A stretch of DNA of 52,640 bases. Source: Clostridia bacterium (GTDB lineage: Bacteria > Bacillota > Clostridia > Oscillospirales > Acutalibacteraceae). The DNA lies in the NCBI GenBank assembly GCA_017442265.1, contig JAFSAC010000006.1:1-52640 (forward strand). Direction: 5' to 3'. Position 1 is the first letter of the stretch. Each line of letters starts with the position of its first letter. The notes below the pieces were generated by a model. That model made no database searches. It saw only the letters and a list, made by a program, of their open reading frames with translations, and had not been told where the DNA came from. Made by a program: the position numbers and the translations under genes. Positions 8,260 to 15,904 of the stretch are shown here, piece after piece.

Positions 8260-8880
8260 ATGAAAGTGTTATTGATCAACGGCAGTCCGCATGAAAAGGG
8301 GTGCACCTTTACAGCCCTTTCGGAGGTGGAAAAGGTGCTGAAAGCCGCCGGGGTGGAAACTCAGTGGGTGTGGATCGGAAAACAGCCGGTGGCCGGCTGT
8401 ACCGCCTGTCTTTCCTGCCGGAAAACCGGGCGCTGTATCGTAGACGATCCGGTCAATTCGATCATCGATCGGTTGGACGAAATTGACGGATTGGTGGTCG
8501 GCTCGCCGGTATACTATGCCGGGGCGGCCGGACAGCTTTGTGCTTTTCTGGATCGCCTGTTTTATACCGCCTCCTCCAAAATGGCGGGAAAACTCGGTGC
8601 GGCGGTGGTATCCTGCCGCCGCGGCGGAGCCACAGCCGCCTTTGATCGCCTGAATAAATATTTCACCATTTGTAATATGACGGTGATCGGTTCGCAGTAT
8701 TGGAACCAGGTGCACGGGAACAACCCGGAGGAAGTGAAACAAGATTTAGAGGGGATGCAGACCATGCGTACTCTGGGACAGAATATCGTGTATCAACTGC
8801 AAAATCGCGCCGCGGGTGAACAAGCAGGGGTAAAGCGCCCCGAATACGAGCCGTCTCAGCGCACCAATTTTATCCGTTAA
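8260..8880 (+). CDS. Flavodoxin-fold NAD(P)H-dependent FMN reductase family protein
   Basis: A 206-residue flavodoxin-like protein of the iron-sulfur flavoprotein/NADPH-dependent FMN reductase group. The FMN phosphate loop is LLINGSPHEKGCT near the N-terminus; CTACLSCRKTGRC in the first third is a cysteine-rich segment as in [4Fe-4S] flavoproteins; GSPVYYAGAAGQLCAFLDR is the second flavin loop. Probably a cytosolic electron-transfer or quinone/FMN-reducing protein. GGGGAG sits 10 nt before the ATG. It stands alone, between the divergent hyd operon promoter and the palindromic promoter of the next operon. Confidence 0.85.
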   Translation: MKVLLINGSPHEKGCTFTALSEVEKVLKAAGVETQWVWIGKQPVAGCTACLSCRKTGRCIVDDPVNSIIDRLDEIDGLVVGSPVYYAGAAGQLCAFLDRLFYTASSKMAGKLGAAVVSCRRGGATAAFDRLNKYFTICNMTVIGSQYWNQVHGNNPEEVKQDLEGMQTMRTLGQNIVYQLQNRAAGEQAGVKRPEYEPSQRTNFIR

Positions 8881-8884
8881 AGCA

Positions 8885-8912
8885 TAACCCGTTGACAATT
8901 GTCAGCGGGTTA
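8885..8912. promoter_or_regulatory. 28-bp palindrome covering the -35 box (candidate operator)
   Basis: An inverted repeat with half-sites TAACCCG(T/C)TGACAA, symmetrical except for one base pair per arm, is centred on AATT at 8897-8900 and overlaps the TTGACA -35 box. Its length and position fit binding of a dimeric repressor. It starts 5 bp after the flavodoxin gene stop, so it could also act as a weak hairpin terminator. Confidence 0.55.
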
Positions 8913-8920
8913 TATATAAT
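8892..8920 (+). promoter_or_regulatory. Consensus sigma-A promoter of the HprK/PqqD/S26/ABC operon
   Basis: TTGACA (8892-8897), 17-bp spacer, TATAAT (8915-8920): both hexamers are full consensus. The start would fall near 8927, just ahead of the GGAGG at 8944-8948. Confidence 0.85.
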
Positions 8921-8954
8921 TATAGTAATTATGTATGTTGAACGGAGGAACGAG

Positions 8955-9821
8955 ATGCTGCGATTACAGGTGGCGGGAGTGGAGATCCAACTGCAAACGG
9001 ATAACGATGCGTTTTTTGCCAAGCGGACGGCGGAGTACGTCAGCGACGGTACCGCACCGGTGCAATTATCCATGATAAGTCACGTGGTGGATGAAATCAC
9101 CTTGCCGGAGGGCGAGCATCTGTTTTCCGCCAACCGTTCCCGTATTATGCGGTTGCCGGACGGCGATATGGCGCATTACACCTATTCGCTCGACCGTCAG
9201 CATATCATTCAGCTGACCCGCTATAGCCCGGACTATTCCCGTACCGAGCTGTGGAGTGCGGTGCCTCCGAATGACAACTGTACCTCGATCGATTATGAAT
9301 ATGCGTACACCGGCTTTGCCTTTGCCAATCGCTTGAGTGCGCTCGGCGGTGCGGTACTGCACGGCTCGGCGATTGCGTATCGGGGAGAGGGCGTTATCTT
9401 TTCCGCCCCTTCCGGTACCGGAAAATCCACCCATACCACCTTTTGGAAAGAGTGCTTTGGGGACGAGGTCATTTTTGTGAACGATGATAAACCGGCGCTT
9501 CACTTCCCGGAGAACGACCGTCCTATCGTATACGGCAATCCGTGGAGCGGCAAAACCGACCTCAACACCAATATCGCCGTTCCGCTCAAAGCGATCGTGT
9601 TTTTGGAGCGGGGAGAGGAAAATGCGATCCGGCAGTTGGATTTTACCGAGAGTATGTTCCATATCAGTGAGGAATTGGTACGTCCCTTTATGGATGAAAA
9701 GTTAGGCGAGAAGCTGGTGGACCGTATGGTCCAGCTGGCTTTGGGAACCCCCGTGTATCTGCTTACCTGTACGAAAGAGCCGAAAGCGGCCGAATTTGCC
9801 CGTCGGGTGTTGTTTGATTGA
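8955..9821 (+). CDS. HPr kinase-like P-loop protein (peptide-cluster type)
   Basis: A 288-residue protein of the HprK-like group found in lasso-peptide and related peptide clusters, where some members phosphorylate a Ser of the precursor peptide. Visible motifs: LHGSAI (135-140), Walker A SAPSGTGKST (150-159), FVNDDKPAL with acidic D177/D178, and GNPWSGK (194-200). It lacks the long N-terminal domain of true HPr kinase, so regulation of the PTS is unlikely. Start chosen at 8955, where GGAGG is 6 nt upstream; the longer frame would run back through the promoter. First gene of a tight operon; its target is not obvious. Confidence 0.7.
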   Translation: MLRLQVAGVEIQLQTDNDAFFAKRTAEYVSDGTAPVQLSMISHVVDEITLPEGEHLFSANRSRIMRLPDGDMAHYTYSLDRQHIIQLTRYSPDYSRTELWSAVPPNDNCTSIDYEYAYTGFAFANRLSALGGAVLHGSAIAYRGEGVIFSAPSGTGKSTHTTFWKECFGDEVIFVNDDKPALHFPENDRPIVYGNPWSGKTDLNTNIAVPLKAIVFLERGEENAIRQLDFTESMFHISEELVRPFMDEKLGEKLVDRMVQLALGTPVYLLTCTKEPKAAEFARRVLFD

Positions 9822-9850
9822 TCTTAATTCATCGAAAGGATTGATTAGCC

Positions 9851-10117
9851 ATGAAAATCAAAAGCGGTTTTGTACTGAAAACGATCGGGGATAACCACGT
9901 AGTGGTGCCGGTAGGTGCCCAGACGGTGGATTTCCGGAGTATGATCACCTTAAACGGCAGCGGCGCCTTTATGTGGGAGAAGCTGGCCGAGGGTTGCACC
10001 GAGGAGCAGCTGCTTCAGGCGGTGCTTGCGGAATACGAAGCGGATGCCGCTTTGGTACAGCAGGATATCGCGGCGTTTGTCAAACAGCTGCGTGATAACG
10101 ATTTGGTGGAGGAATAA
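9851..10117 (+). CDS. PqqD-family peptide-binding protein
   Basis: An 88-residue winged-helix-like PqqD domain (RiPP recognition element). These domains bind leader sequences of precursor peptides and hand them to modifying enzymes. The pattern LNGSGAFMWEKLAEGCTEEQL and the C-terminal VKQLRDNDLVEE are characteristic. The preceding gene ends 29 nt upstream and the next starts 3 nt downstream. In lasso-peptide clusters the equivalent is B1, usually paired with a B2 peptidase that is missing here. Confidence 0.8.
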   Translation: MKIKSGFVLKTIGDNHVVVPVGAQTVDFRSMITLNGSGAFMWEKLAEGCTEEQLLQAVLAEYEADAALVQQDIAAFVKQLRDNDLVEE

Positions 10118-10120
10118 CCA

Positions 10121-10627
10121 GTGGAGCGGCAACAGTTGGTGCTCACCGACCCGGCAGAGCTTTCCCCGGTCGTTCAGGCGTGCCTGGAAAACGGCTCGGA
10201 GGTGGTTTTGACCGTCACCGGAAACAGTATGCGCCCGATGCTCCGTCACCGACGGGATCAGGTGATCTTAAAGCGGTGTGACCCCCGTCATCTGCAGGTG
10301 GGGGATCTGCCGTTGTACCGTCGTGCCGACGGAACGCTGGTGCTTCATCGGGTGGTAGCGCTCGGTGTTTCTACCTATACCATGTGTGGCGATGCCCAGA
10401 CTGAAAAGGAATACGGCGTTCCGTGGAATGCGGTGCTGGCGGTCGCGGTTGGTTTTCACCGCGGCAAAAAGATCGTATGGTGTAACCGCCTGTCCTACCG
10501 CCTGTACGTACGCTTGTGGATGTTGCTGATGCCGTTACGTCCGATCTTGCTGAAAGGCATTCGGTTGATGACCCGCGGCTATCGGAAGGTACGCGGTATT
10601 TTTCAGAAGAAGGCAGGAAGATCATGA
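10121..10627 (+). CDS. S24/S26 family peptidase (signal-peptidase-like)
   Basis: A 168-residue protein with the type I signal peptidase-like core: catalytic Ser36 in TGNSMRPML and His76 in VLHRVV, i.e. a Ser-His dyad as in SipW/ER-type enzymes and not Ser-Lys. A hydrophobic segment near residues 125-150 could anchor it in the membrane. Start is GTG with GGAGG overlapping the end of the PqqD gene. It may remove a leader during export by the following ABC transporter; the related S24/S26 proteins of peptide clusters are poorly characterised. Its stop overlaps the next ATG (ATGA). Confidence 0.7.
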   Translation: MERQQLVLTDPAELSPVVQACLENGSEVVLTVTGNSMRPMLRHRRDQVILKRCDPRHLQVGDLPLYRRADGTLVLHRVVALGVSTYTMCGDAQTEKEYGVPWNAVLAVAVGFHRGKKIVWCNRLSYRLYVRLWMLLMPLRPILLKGIRLMTRGYRKVRGIFQKKAGRS

Positions 10628-12285
10628 AGAAACAGCATGCTCTTTTGTGGATATGGCAAAGTGTCAAGCAACAGTTTGGCTGGATTCTGCTGCAAATGCT
10701 GACCAGCGTGCTGATCTCGCTTGGCTTTGTCGGCTTTGCGCTTATCTCCCAGCGGGTGGTGGATATGGCCACCGGCACTATGGAAGGAAATATGTGGCGG
10801 GAAAGCGCTCTGCTGCTGGCTATTCTTCTGTTTCAGGCGGTAGCGAATATTCTCGATCACCTGTTACAGACCCGCTCGATCGCCAAGGTGGGTATGTGTA
10901 TAAAGGAACGGGTATTTACTGGGCTGTTTCATAAGAAATGGCAGGCGGTCAATCCCTTTTCCTCCGGCGACCTGCTCAACCGGCTGACCAGTGATGCTAC
11001 CACCACGGCCACCGCCGCCAGCCAATTACCGCCGCGGCTGATCTCACTGCTCGCACGCTTGGTGGCGAGTATGACCGTGCTGTTGGTTATGGACCCGTGG
11101 TTTGCGGTGATTCTGCTTGCGGCCGGTCTGTTTTTGCTGATCTTCACCCGCCTGTGCGGAAGATTTATCAAAAAAATTCATAAGGATTGTCAGGAAAGCG
11201 AAGGGGACACCCGCTTTTTTATGCAGGAATCGATTGAAAACTGGCCGGTGGTGCAGTCGTTTGGCGTGGGTGCCTGGGTGCGCCGTCGGTTAGGAGCGTT
11301 GCAAAACCGGAATTTGAAATTCCGGATGCGGCAGGCACGGGTCAGCGTGGTGGCCAATTCCTTGGTATACCTGATGTTTTCCGGATGTTACTACGTGGCG
11401 CTCGCATGGGGTGCCTGGCGGCTGGCGACCGGGGTGATCACCTTCGGTGCTTTGACTGCGTTTTTACAGTTGGTTCAGCAGGTGCAGGCACCGCTTCGGA
11501 ATATGTCCGGGGTGTTGCCGCAGTATTACGGTATGATTGCTTCTGCCGAACGGTTAATGGAGTTGGAGGACTTGCCGGACGAGCCGCCGGCGGACAAAAC
11601 CGTACCGTGTGAAAAATGGCGGGCGCTTACCGTGTCCGATCTTACCTTCTCGTACGATCGCACCACCGTGTTTGACAACGCTTCGTTGACGGTGAATCGC
11701 GGCGAGTTTGTGGCGATCGCCGGGTATTCCGGTATCGGAAAAAGCACCTTCTTTAAATTGCTTCTTGGCTTTTTGGAGCCGAACGCCGGACAGGTTGTAT
11801 GCGACACCGATGACGGTCCGGTGCCGGTAGGACAGGCGACCCGTCCGCTGTTTTCCTACGTCCCGCAGGGGAATTTGCTGTTGTCCGGTACCATTCGTCA
11901 GAATTTGACCTTCTGTTGCGAAGAGGCGACCGATGAACAGATCTGGGAAGCGGTCCGGGTGGCGGCGATCGACGATTTTATTCGTGAACTTCCGCAGGGA
12001 CTGGAAACCGAACTGGGTGAACGGGGACTCGGCCTGTCCGAAGGACAGCTTCAGCGGCTGGCGATCGCCCGCGGGGTGTTGTACGGTGCGCCGGTACTGT
12101 TGCTGGATGAGGCGACTGCCTCGTTGGATGAGGAAACCGAGGAGAAGGTGCTGAAAAATCTGCGTAGCTTGCCGGATAAGACCTGCATTTGTATTTCTCA
12201 CCGTCCTGCCGCCTTGAAAAACTGCGATCGGGTACTGCGGGTCCGGGACGGACGTTTTGAGGAGGATTCTCTTGAACAAGAATAA
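10624..12285 (+). CDS. ABC transporter, fused permease and ATPase (peptide exporter type)
   Basis: A 553-residue half-transporter: six-helix membrane domain (about 1-310), then an ATPase domain with Walker A GYSGIGKST, signature LSEGQLQRLAIARG, Walker B VLLLDEATASLDEE and a switch His in ISHRP. It resembles the MsbA/McjD exporters of peptide clusters and has no C39 protease domain, which fits with a separate S26-like peptidase upstream. ATG at 10624 overlaps the previous stop by 4 nt; the longer frame starts inside the previous gene and is rejected. It would act as a homodimer in the plasma membrane. Confidence 0.85.
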   Translation: MKKQHALLWIWQSVKQQFGWILLQMLTSVLISLGFVGFALISQRVVDMATGTMEGNMWRESALLLAILLFQAVANILDHLLQTRSIAKVGMCIKERVFTGLFHKKWQAVNPFSSGDLLNRLTSDATTTATAASQLPPRLISLLARLVASMTVLLVMDPWFAVILLAAGLFLLIFTRLCGRFIKKIHKDCQESEGDTRFFMQESIENWPVVQSFGVGAWVRRRLGALQNRNLKFRMRQARVSVVANSLVYLMFSGCYYVALAWGAWRLATGVITFGALTAFLQLVQQVQAPLRNMSGVLPQYYGMIASAERLMELEDLPDEPPADKTVPCEKWRALTVSDLTFSYDRTTVFDNASLTVNRGEFVAIAGYSGIGKSTFFKLLLGFLEPNAGQVVCDTDDGPVPVGQATRPLFSYVPQGNLLLSGTIRQNLTFCCEEATDEQIWEAVRVAAIDDFIRELPQGLETELGERGLGLSEGQLQRLAIARGVLYGAPVLLLDEATASLDEETEEKVLKNLRSLPDKTCICISHRPAALKNCDRVLRVRDGRFEEDSLEQE

Positions 12286-12739
12286 GCTGGTACGTATCGT
12301 ACTGCTGATTTTGATTATTTTGACCGTCCTCTTTATTTGGTCCAATTCCCTGCGGGGACGGGATGATTCCTCGTTGCAAAGCGGACGGGTGCGGGAATTC
12401 TGTCAGCGGATATTGGATACCCTGGGTATTTCGCTGACCTTGACCAATCATCTGGTCCGAAAAATGGCGCATTTTCTGGAATTTTTCCTGCTCGGCCTGG
12501 AATTGACCGTTTACGGTATTCATAGACGGGCACTTACCCGCCGGGACGTGACCGATATATTGCTGTCGCTGTCCGGAGTGGCTTTTTTGGATGAAACGCT
12601 TCAGATCTTTTCTGCCAGGGGACCGGCGATTGCGGACGTATGGCTGGATATTTCCGGTGGGGTAACCGCCATGCTTTTCACCTTCGCTTTTTATTATCTT
12701 GTGAGCGCTTGCCGCCGTCGTGGGAAAACTCGTCGGTAA
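12272..12739 (+). CDS. VanZ family membrane protein
   Basis: A 155-residue four-helix membrane protein of the VanZ family. Core motifs are WSNSLRGRDDS, VRKMAHFLEFFLLG and LDETLQIFSARGPAIADVWLDISGG. VanZ gives low-level teicoplanin resistance in one transposon, but most relatives are of unknown role and often sit near envelope or polysaccharide genes. Start TTG at 12272 is preferred because GGAGG (12261-12265) is 6 nt away; TTG at 12257 lacks a site. It overlaps the ABC gene by 14 nt, so it belongs to that operon. Confidence 0.85.
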   Translation: MNKNKLVRIVLLILIILTVLFIWSNSLRGRDDSSLQSGRVREFCQRILDTLGISLTLTNHLVRKMAHFLEFFLLGLELTVYGIHRRALTRRDVTDILLSLSGVAFLDETLQIFSARGPAIADVWLDISGGVTAMLFTFAFYYLVSACRRRGKTRR

Positions 12740-12741
12740 GG

Positions 12742-12761
12742 GGTGTCTTTTCATTGACACC
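12742..12761. promoter_or_regulatory. Inverted repeat overlapping the -35 box
   Basis: GGTGTC and GACACC arms separated by 8 nt; the right arm overlaps the TTGACA -35 hexamer of the Wzz/kinase promoter. It could be an operator or a weak terminator for the upstream operon. Confidence 0.35.
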
Positions 12762-12782
12762 GTGAATGTGTTTTGGTATAAT
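12754..12782 (+). promoter_or_regulatory. Consensus sigma-A promoter of the Wzz/BY-kinase pair
   Basis: TTGACA (12754-12759), 17-bp spacer, TATAAT (12777-12782). Confidence 0.85.
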
Positions 12783-12833
12783 TAATTTTAATTTAGCAAT
12801 CAATCTATTGATGTTCACAGAAAGGGATGCTCT

Positions 12834-13535
12834 ATGCAGCAATATGATGTTCGCGCGATCGGTCGTCTGCTGGCGGCTAAATTACTACCGCTTTTGATCA
12901 GCACCCTGATCGGGGCTGTCTTATTAGGAAGTCTGGCGGTTTTTGCGATGAAGAAGCAGTACACCTCTCAGGTGTTGATGTACGTATCCAATCTTGAAAA
13001 TGCAGAGCAGACCGACTCCCTTTCTTATTTGAATATCTATTCTTCGGCGCGGCTGGTGCAAACCTATATTGAGGTGTTGGAAGATCCGGCGTTGCTTACT
13101 GCGGTTGCCCCGCAGCTCAGCCGGGCGGTCACCTCCGGTCAGCTGGCGAATATGCTGACCTTCAGTAGCATTGAAAACACGGCGTTGTTACGCATTTCGG
13201 TGACCGCCGACGATCCGACCTTTGCGGCGGAGGTAGCGCACGTGGTGTCCGAAACGGCGCCGCAGATGCTTCAAAAGGTGGTGGGTGCCGGTTCGGTCAA
13301 GACGGTGGGTAGCGCCCGCCAGGGCGCGAAAACGGCGCCCAATGAGGCCAAGATGACCCTGATCGGCGCGTTGCTCGGTTTTGCTATCACCGCGGCGATC
13401 ATCCTGATACGGTATATCAACGATAACACCGTTAAAACCGAAGCGGATATCAAACAGCGGTTGGACGTGCCGGTTCTCGGCGTGATTCCGCGTTTTGCCC
13501 GCGAGACGGCAGGAGGGAAGAAGAATGGCAACTAA
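12834..13535 (+). CDS. Wzz/CapA-type polysaccharide chain-length and kinase activator protein
   Basis: A 233-residue membrane protein with N- and C-terminal transmembrane helices (about 17-37 and 182-200) framing an extracytoplasmic domain, as in the CpsC/CapA/YveK group. These proteins control exopolysaccharide chain length and activate the partner tyrosine kinase. The N-terminal VRAIGRLLAAKLLPLLISTLIG and the C-terminal LDVPVLGVIPRF are family-typical. The kinase gene starts inside its 3' end. No glycosyltransferase, polymerase or flippase is adjacent, so the polysaccharide it serves must be encoded elsewhere. Confidence 0.85.
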   Translation: MQQYDVRAIGRLLAAKLLPLLISTLIGAVLLGSLAVFAMKKQYTSQVLMYVSNLENAEQTDSLSYLNIYSSARLVQTYIEVLEDPALLTAVAPQLSRAVTSGQLANMLTFSSIENTALLRISVTADDPTFAAEVAHVVSETAPQMLQKVVGAGSVKTVGSARQGAKTAPNEAKMTLIGALLGFAITAAIILIRYINDNTVKTEADIKQRLDVPVLGVIPRFARETAGGKKNGN

Positions 13536-14238
13536 ACAACATTCCTCCGATCGTTCGATCGCTCAAATCACCAACAGCTTTGAGATCGTGGAAGCGTATA
13601 AGACCCTGCGTGCCAATCTGATCTTTTCTATGGCACCGATGTCCCGGAAGGTGATCGTCATCTCCGGTCCGGAGCCGAACACCGGAAAATCCACCACCAG
13701 TTGTCATATTGCTGTGATGATGGCGCAGACCAGCAAACGGGTGCTTTTGATCGATGCCGATCTTCGCCGTCCGAAATTGCACCGGTTTTTCCGGGTGAAT
13801 CACGCTGGCGGCTTGACCAGTCATCTGCTCAGCGGCGGTGATTGGGAAAAATGCGTTTGCAAAGAGGTGGCGCCGCATCTGGATCTGATGACCGCCGGTC
13901 CTATTCCGCCGAACCCTTCTGAATTGCTCGGTTCTCAGCGGATGAGCCATTTTTTGGACCAGGTCGCCGAACAATACGATTACGTGTTTATTGACACCTC
14001 GCCGATCAACGTGGTGACCGATGCGCTGGTGCTGTCTGCCCGTACCGCCGGTACGGTGTTGGTGGCGCGTCAGAATCAGACCGGCTACGATGAACTTCAG
14101 CAAGCGATCGAGGGGATCAAAAAGGTGAACGGTACCCTGCTTGGTGTGGTGCTCAACGATTACCAGCCGAGTCTTTCTGAAGAAAAACGGCTGGCCTACC
14201 GTCAGTACGGATACGGAGAGCCAAACGAAAAGAAATAA
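13525..14238 (+). CDS. Bacterial tyrosine kinase (CpsD/CapB/Wze type)
   Basis: A 237-residue cytosolic BY-kinase. Walker A is GPEPNTGKST (48-57), Walker A' is LLIDADLRRPKLHRFF (74-89) and Walker B is VFIDTSP. The C-terminal tyrosine cluster Y225/Y228/Y230 is short but present and is the usual autophosphorylation tail. It needs the Wzz-like partner encoded just upstream. ATG at 13525 with GGAGGG 7 nt before; the longer frame lies inside the upstream gene. A strong bidirectional terminator follows. Confidence 0.9.
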   Translation: MATKQHSSDRSIAQITNSFEIVEAYKTLRANLIFSMAPMSRKVIVISGPEPNTGKSTTSCHIAVMMAQTSKRVLLIDADLRRPKLHRFFRVNHAGGLTSHLLSGGDWEKCVCKEVAPHLDLMTAGPIPPNPSELLGSQRMSHFLDQVAEQYDYVFIDTSPINVVTDALVLSARTAGTVLVARQNQTGYDELQQAIEGIKKVNGTLLGVVLNDYQPSLSEEKRLAYRQYGYGEPNEKK

Positions 14239-14241
14239 CTG

Positions 14242-14279
14242 AAAGAGCCGTTCCGACGATTCGGAACGGCTCTTTTTTT
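14242..14279. terminator. Bidirectional terminator
   Basis: A 15-bp perfect stem (14242-14256 with 14261-14275), 4-nt loop, T tract on both strands; shared by the converging kinase and trmL genes. Confidence 0.9.
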
Positions 14280-14775
14280 ATTCTTTTTCGGTCAGATGTC
14301 CGGCTACCCGCATATTCGGGTACCCCCATTGCCGTAACACCTCATACGCTCCCACCGCCACCGAATTGGAGAGGTTCAGCGATCGGGCGCGGTCGTCGTC
14401 GATCATCGGCAAGCGGACACACCGTTCGGGGTGCGCCCGCAGTAAATCTTCCGGCAGGCCTGCCGTTTCTTTTCCGAATAGGAGATACGCTCCGTCGGGA
14501 TACTGAACGTCGGAATGAATGTGGCTGGCCTTGGTGGAAAAATAAAAGAAGGGGCCGTTATTTTTCGCAAAAAAATCATCCAGATTGGGGTAGGTGGTAA
14601 TATCGAGAAGCCGCCAGTAATCCAGCCCCGCCCGCTTTAATTGCCGGTCATCGATCTTGAACCCGAGCGGTTCAATGAGATGTAACCTGGCACCGGTGGC
14701 GGCACAGGTGCGGCTGATATTGCCGGTATTTTGCGGGATTTCCGGCTCCACTAACACAATGTTGAGAACAGGCAT
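14278..14775 (-). CDS. trmL: tRNA (cytidine(34)-2'-O)-methyltransferase
   Basis: A 165-residue SPOUT methyltransferase that 2'-O-methylates the wobble base of tRNA-Leu isoacceptors. Characteristic segments are LVEPEIPQNTGNISRTCAATG at the N-terminus, the knot motif LLFGKETAGLP, and the SLNLSNSVAVGAYEVLRQ tail. ATG at 14775 begins MPVLNIVLVEP as in other members; the longer frame adds a poor N-terminus overlapping the promoter. A promoter lies at 14807-14835. Confidence 0.92.
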   Translation of the reverse strand: MPVLNIVLVEPEIPQNTGNISRTCAATGARLHLIEPLGFKIDDRQLKRAGLDYWRLLDITTYPNLDDFFAKNNGPFFYFSTKASHIHSDVQYPDGAYLLFGKETAGLPEDLLRAHPERCVRLPMIDDDRARSLNLSNSVAVGAYEVLRQWGYPNMRVAGHLTEKE

Positions 14776-14806
14776 ACCGTTTCGTTCCTTTCTGTTTGCT
14801 GAGGTT

Positions 14807-14835
14807 ATTGTATCATTTTCAAAAAAGGATTGCAA
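14807..14835 (-). promoter_or_regulatory. Sigma-A promoter of trmL
   Basis: Minus strand: -35 TTGCAA (14830-14835), 17-bp spacer, -10 TACAAT (14807-14812). Confidence 0.65.
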
Positions 14836-14910
14836 TCATCTGTTGGAAATTCCTGCCGGGAATAGCCGGGGAATGCGGGGTAAGGATAGAGATAGAAAGG
14901 AGGAACGGAT

Positions 14911-15090
14911 ATGGCCAAAGGTATGATGAAAATGATGAAGGGGATCGGCATCGGTATGGCGCTCGGGTGTATGGCGGGTGCGGTTGGCAGTTATTATCTG
15001 TACGATAACCGGAAAGGCATTAAACGGAATATGGGCCGGGCGTTGCGCTCGGTCGGCGATCTGGTGGATGACGTCACCAGCTTTTTTTAA
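14911..15090 (+). CDS. Small membrane protein, YtxH-like, 59 residues
   Basis: Short gene with an AGGAGG site about 7 nt before the ATG. The peptide begins MAKGMMKMMKG, has one glycine/alanine-rich hydrophobic helix (about 11-29, GIGIGMALGCMAGAVGSYYL) and a basic tail with KGIKRNMGRALRSVGDLVDD. The layout (short N-terminus, one helix, YDN-RKG, amphipathic helix) is like YtxH-type small membrane proteins. Function unknown. A strong terminator follows directly, so it is a monocistronic unit. Confidence 0.7.
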   Translation: MAKGMMKMMKGIGIGMALGCMAGAVGSYYLYDNRKGIKRNMGRALRSVGDLVDDVTSFF

Positions 15091-15095
15091 GGTGC

Positions 15096-15132
15096 AAAAA
15101 CGGTCACTGTCGGTTGACGGTGACCGTTTTTG
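15096..15132 (+). terminator. Intrinsic terminator
   Basis: A 12-bp stem (15096-15107 with 15120-15131), extended by an inner GTC/GAC, with a T run at the end. Confidence 0.85.
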
Positions 15133-15229
15133 AATTTTCGGTGAACCCTCTTTACTTTTATATGACCGATATGATATGATAGTAAGGTAATAAAGAAAAA
15201 CGATACCACCGAAAGGAATGGCTTACATA

Positions 15230-15892
15230 ATGGCGAAAAAGACACCGAAAAACGTCCCGGAAACCACCGCTGACTCGATTTTATTCAGCGACCGTCCGGC
15301 GATGACCGCACAGGAAAGACAGGCGCTCGCCCGGGAACAAAAACAGGCGAAAAAGGAAGAAAAACGGGCAAAAAACCGGGAGCTTTTAGCCGGTATGTGG
15401 GAGCGGATCGCCCCCTCTGCCGAATCCCGCAAGGCGACCATGATTCTCCTTTTGCTCATTTTGGCGGTGATCGTGATCGCCGTGGTACTGCTCGCGTTGC
15501 AAATGGCTCCGGCCGGGCAGGAGATCAAGCCCGGCTCCAATTACTACGTCAATACCGGCGATCTGCCGGAAATGACCGAGGACTCTTATGCCTCGATCAA
15601 TGAGATTTATTACACCCAAAACGGCGGTGTGCAGGTGTATCTCACCCTCGGCAACCCGCATCTCACCGCTCAGCGGCCGGTTCGCATCCAGGTGAAGATT
15701 ATGAACGGGGAGGACAAGGTGATCGCCGCCGCGTCCCACGAAAGCATCCCCGAAAACTTCTTTATCGTCGAGCAGGGATATGAAGCGTATCAGTTGTATA
15801 TTCCTAAAAAATTCGTTCAGATAGCGGATGATCCGTTGACCTCCATTAAGTACGATATTTTGGTGGATTACGTGGAATACGTGAAAAAATAA
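15230..15892 (+). CDS. Membrane-anchored protein of unknown function
   Basis: About 220 residues: a charged N-terminal cytosolic part rich in Lys/Glu/Gln (QALAREQKQAKKEEKRAKN), one transmembrane helix around residues 70-90, and an extracytoplasmic domain of about 120 residues rich in beta strands (YVNTGDLPEM, GGVQVYLTLGNPH, DYVEYVKK). I do not recognise the family. ATG at 15230 is better spaced from AAAGG (15212-15216) than the ATG at 15218, although neither is ideal. It runs 12 nt ahead of the foldase gene, so the two may work together at the outer face of the membrane. Confidence 0.65.
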   Translation: MAKKTPKNVPETTADSILFSDRPAMTAQERQALAREQKQAKKEEKRAKNRELLAGMWERIAPSAESRKATMILLLLILAVIVIAVVLLALQMAPAGQEIKPGSNYYVNTGDLPEMTEDSYASINEIYYTQNGGVQVYLTLGNPHLTAQRPVRIQVKIMNGEDKVIAAASHESIPENFFIVEQGYEAYQLYIPKKFVQIADDPLTSIKYDILVDYVEYVKK

Positions 15893-15904
15893 GGAGAAAA
15901 CGAT

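Noticed and set aside
8955..12285. Called a complete lasso-peptide cluster
   Set aside because: No asparagine synthetase-like cyclase, no B2 peptidase and no precursor ORF are present in or near the operon.
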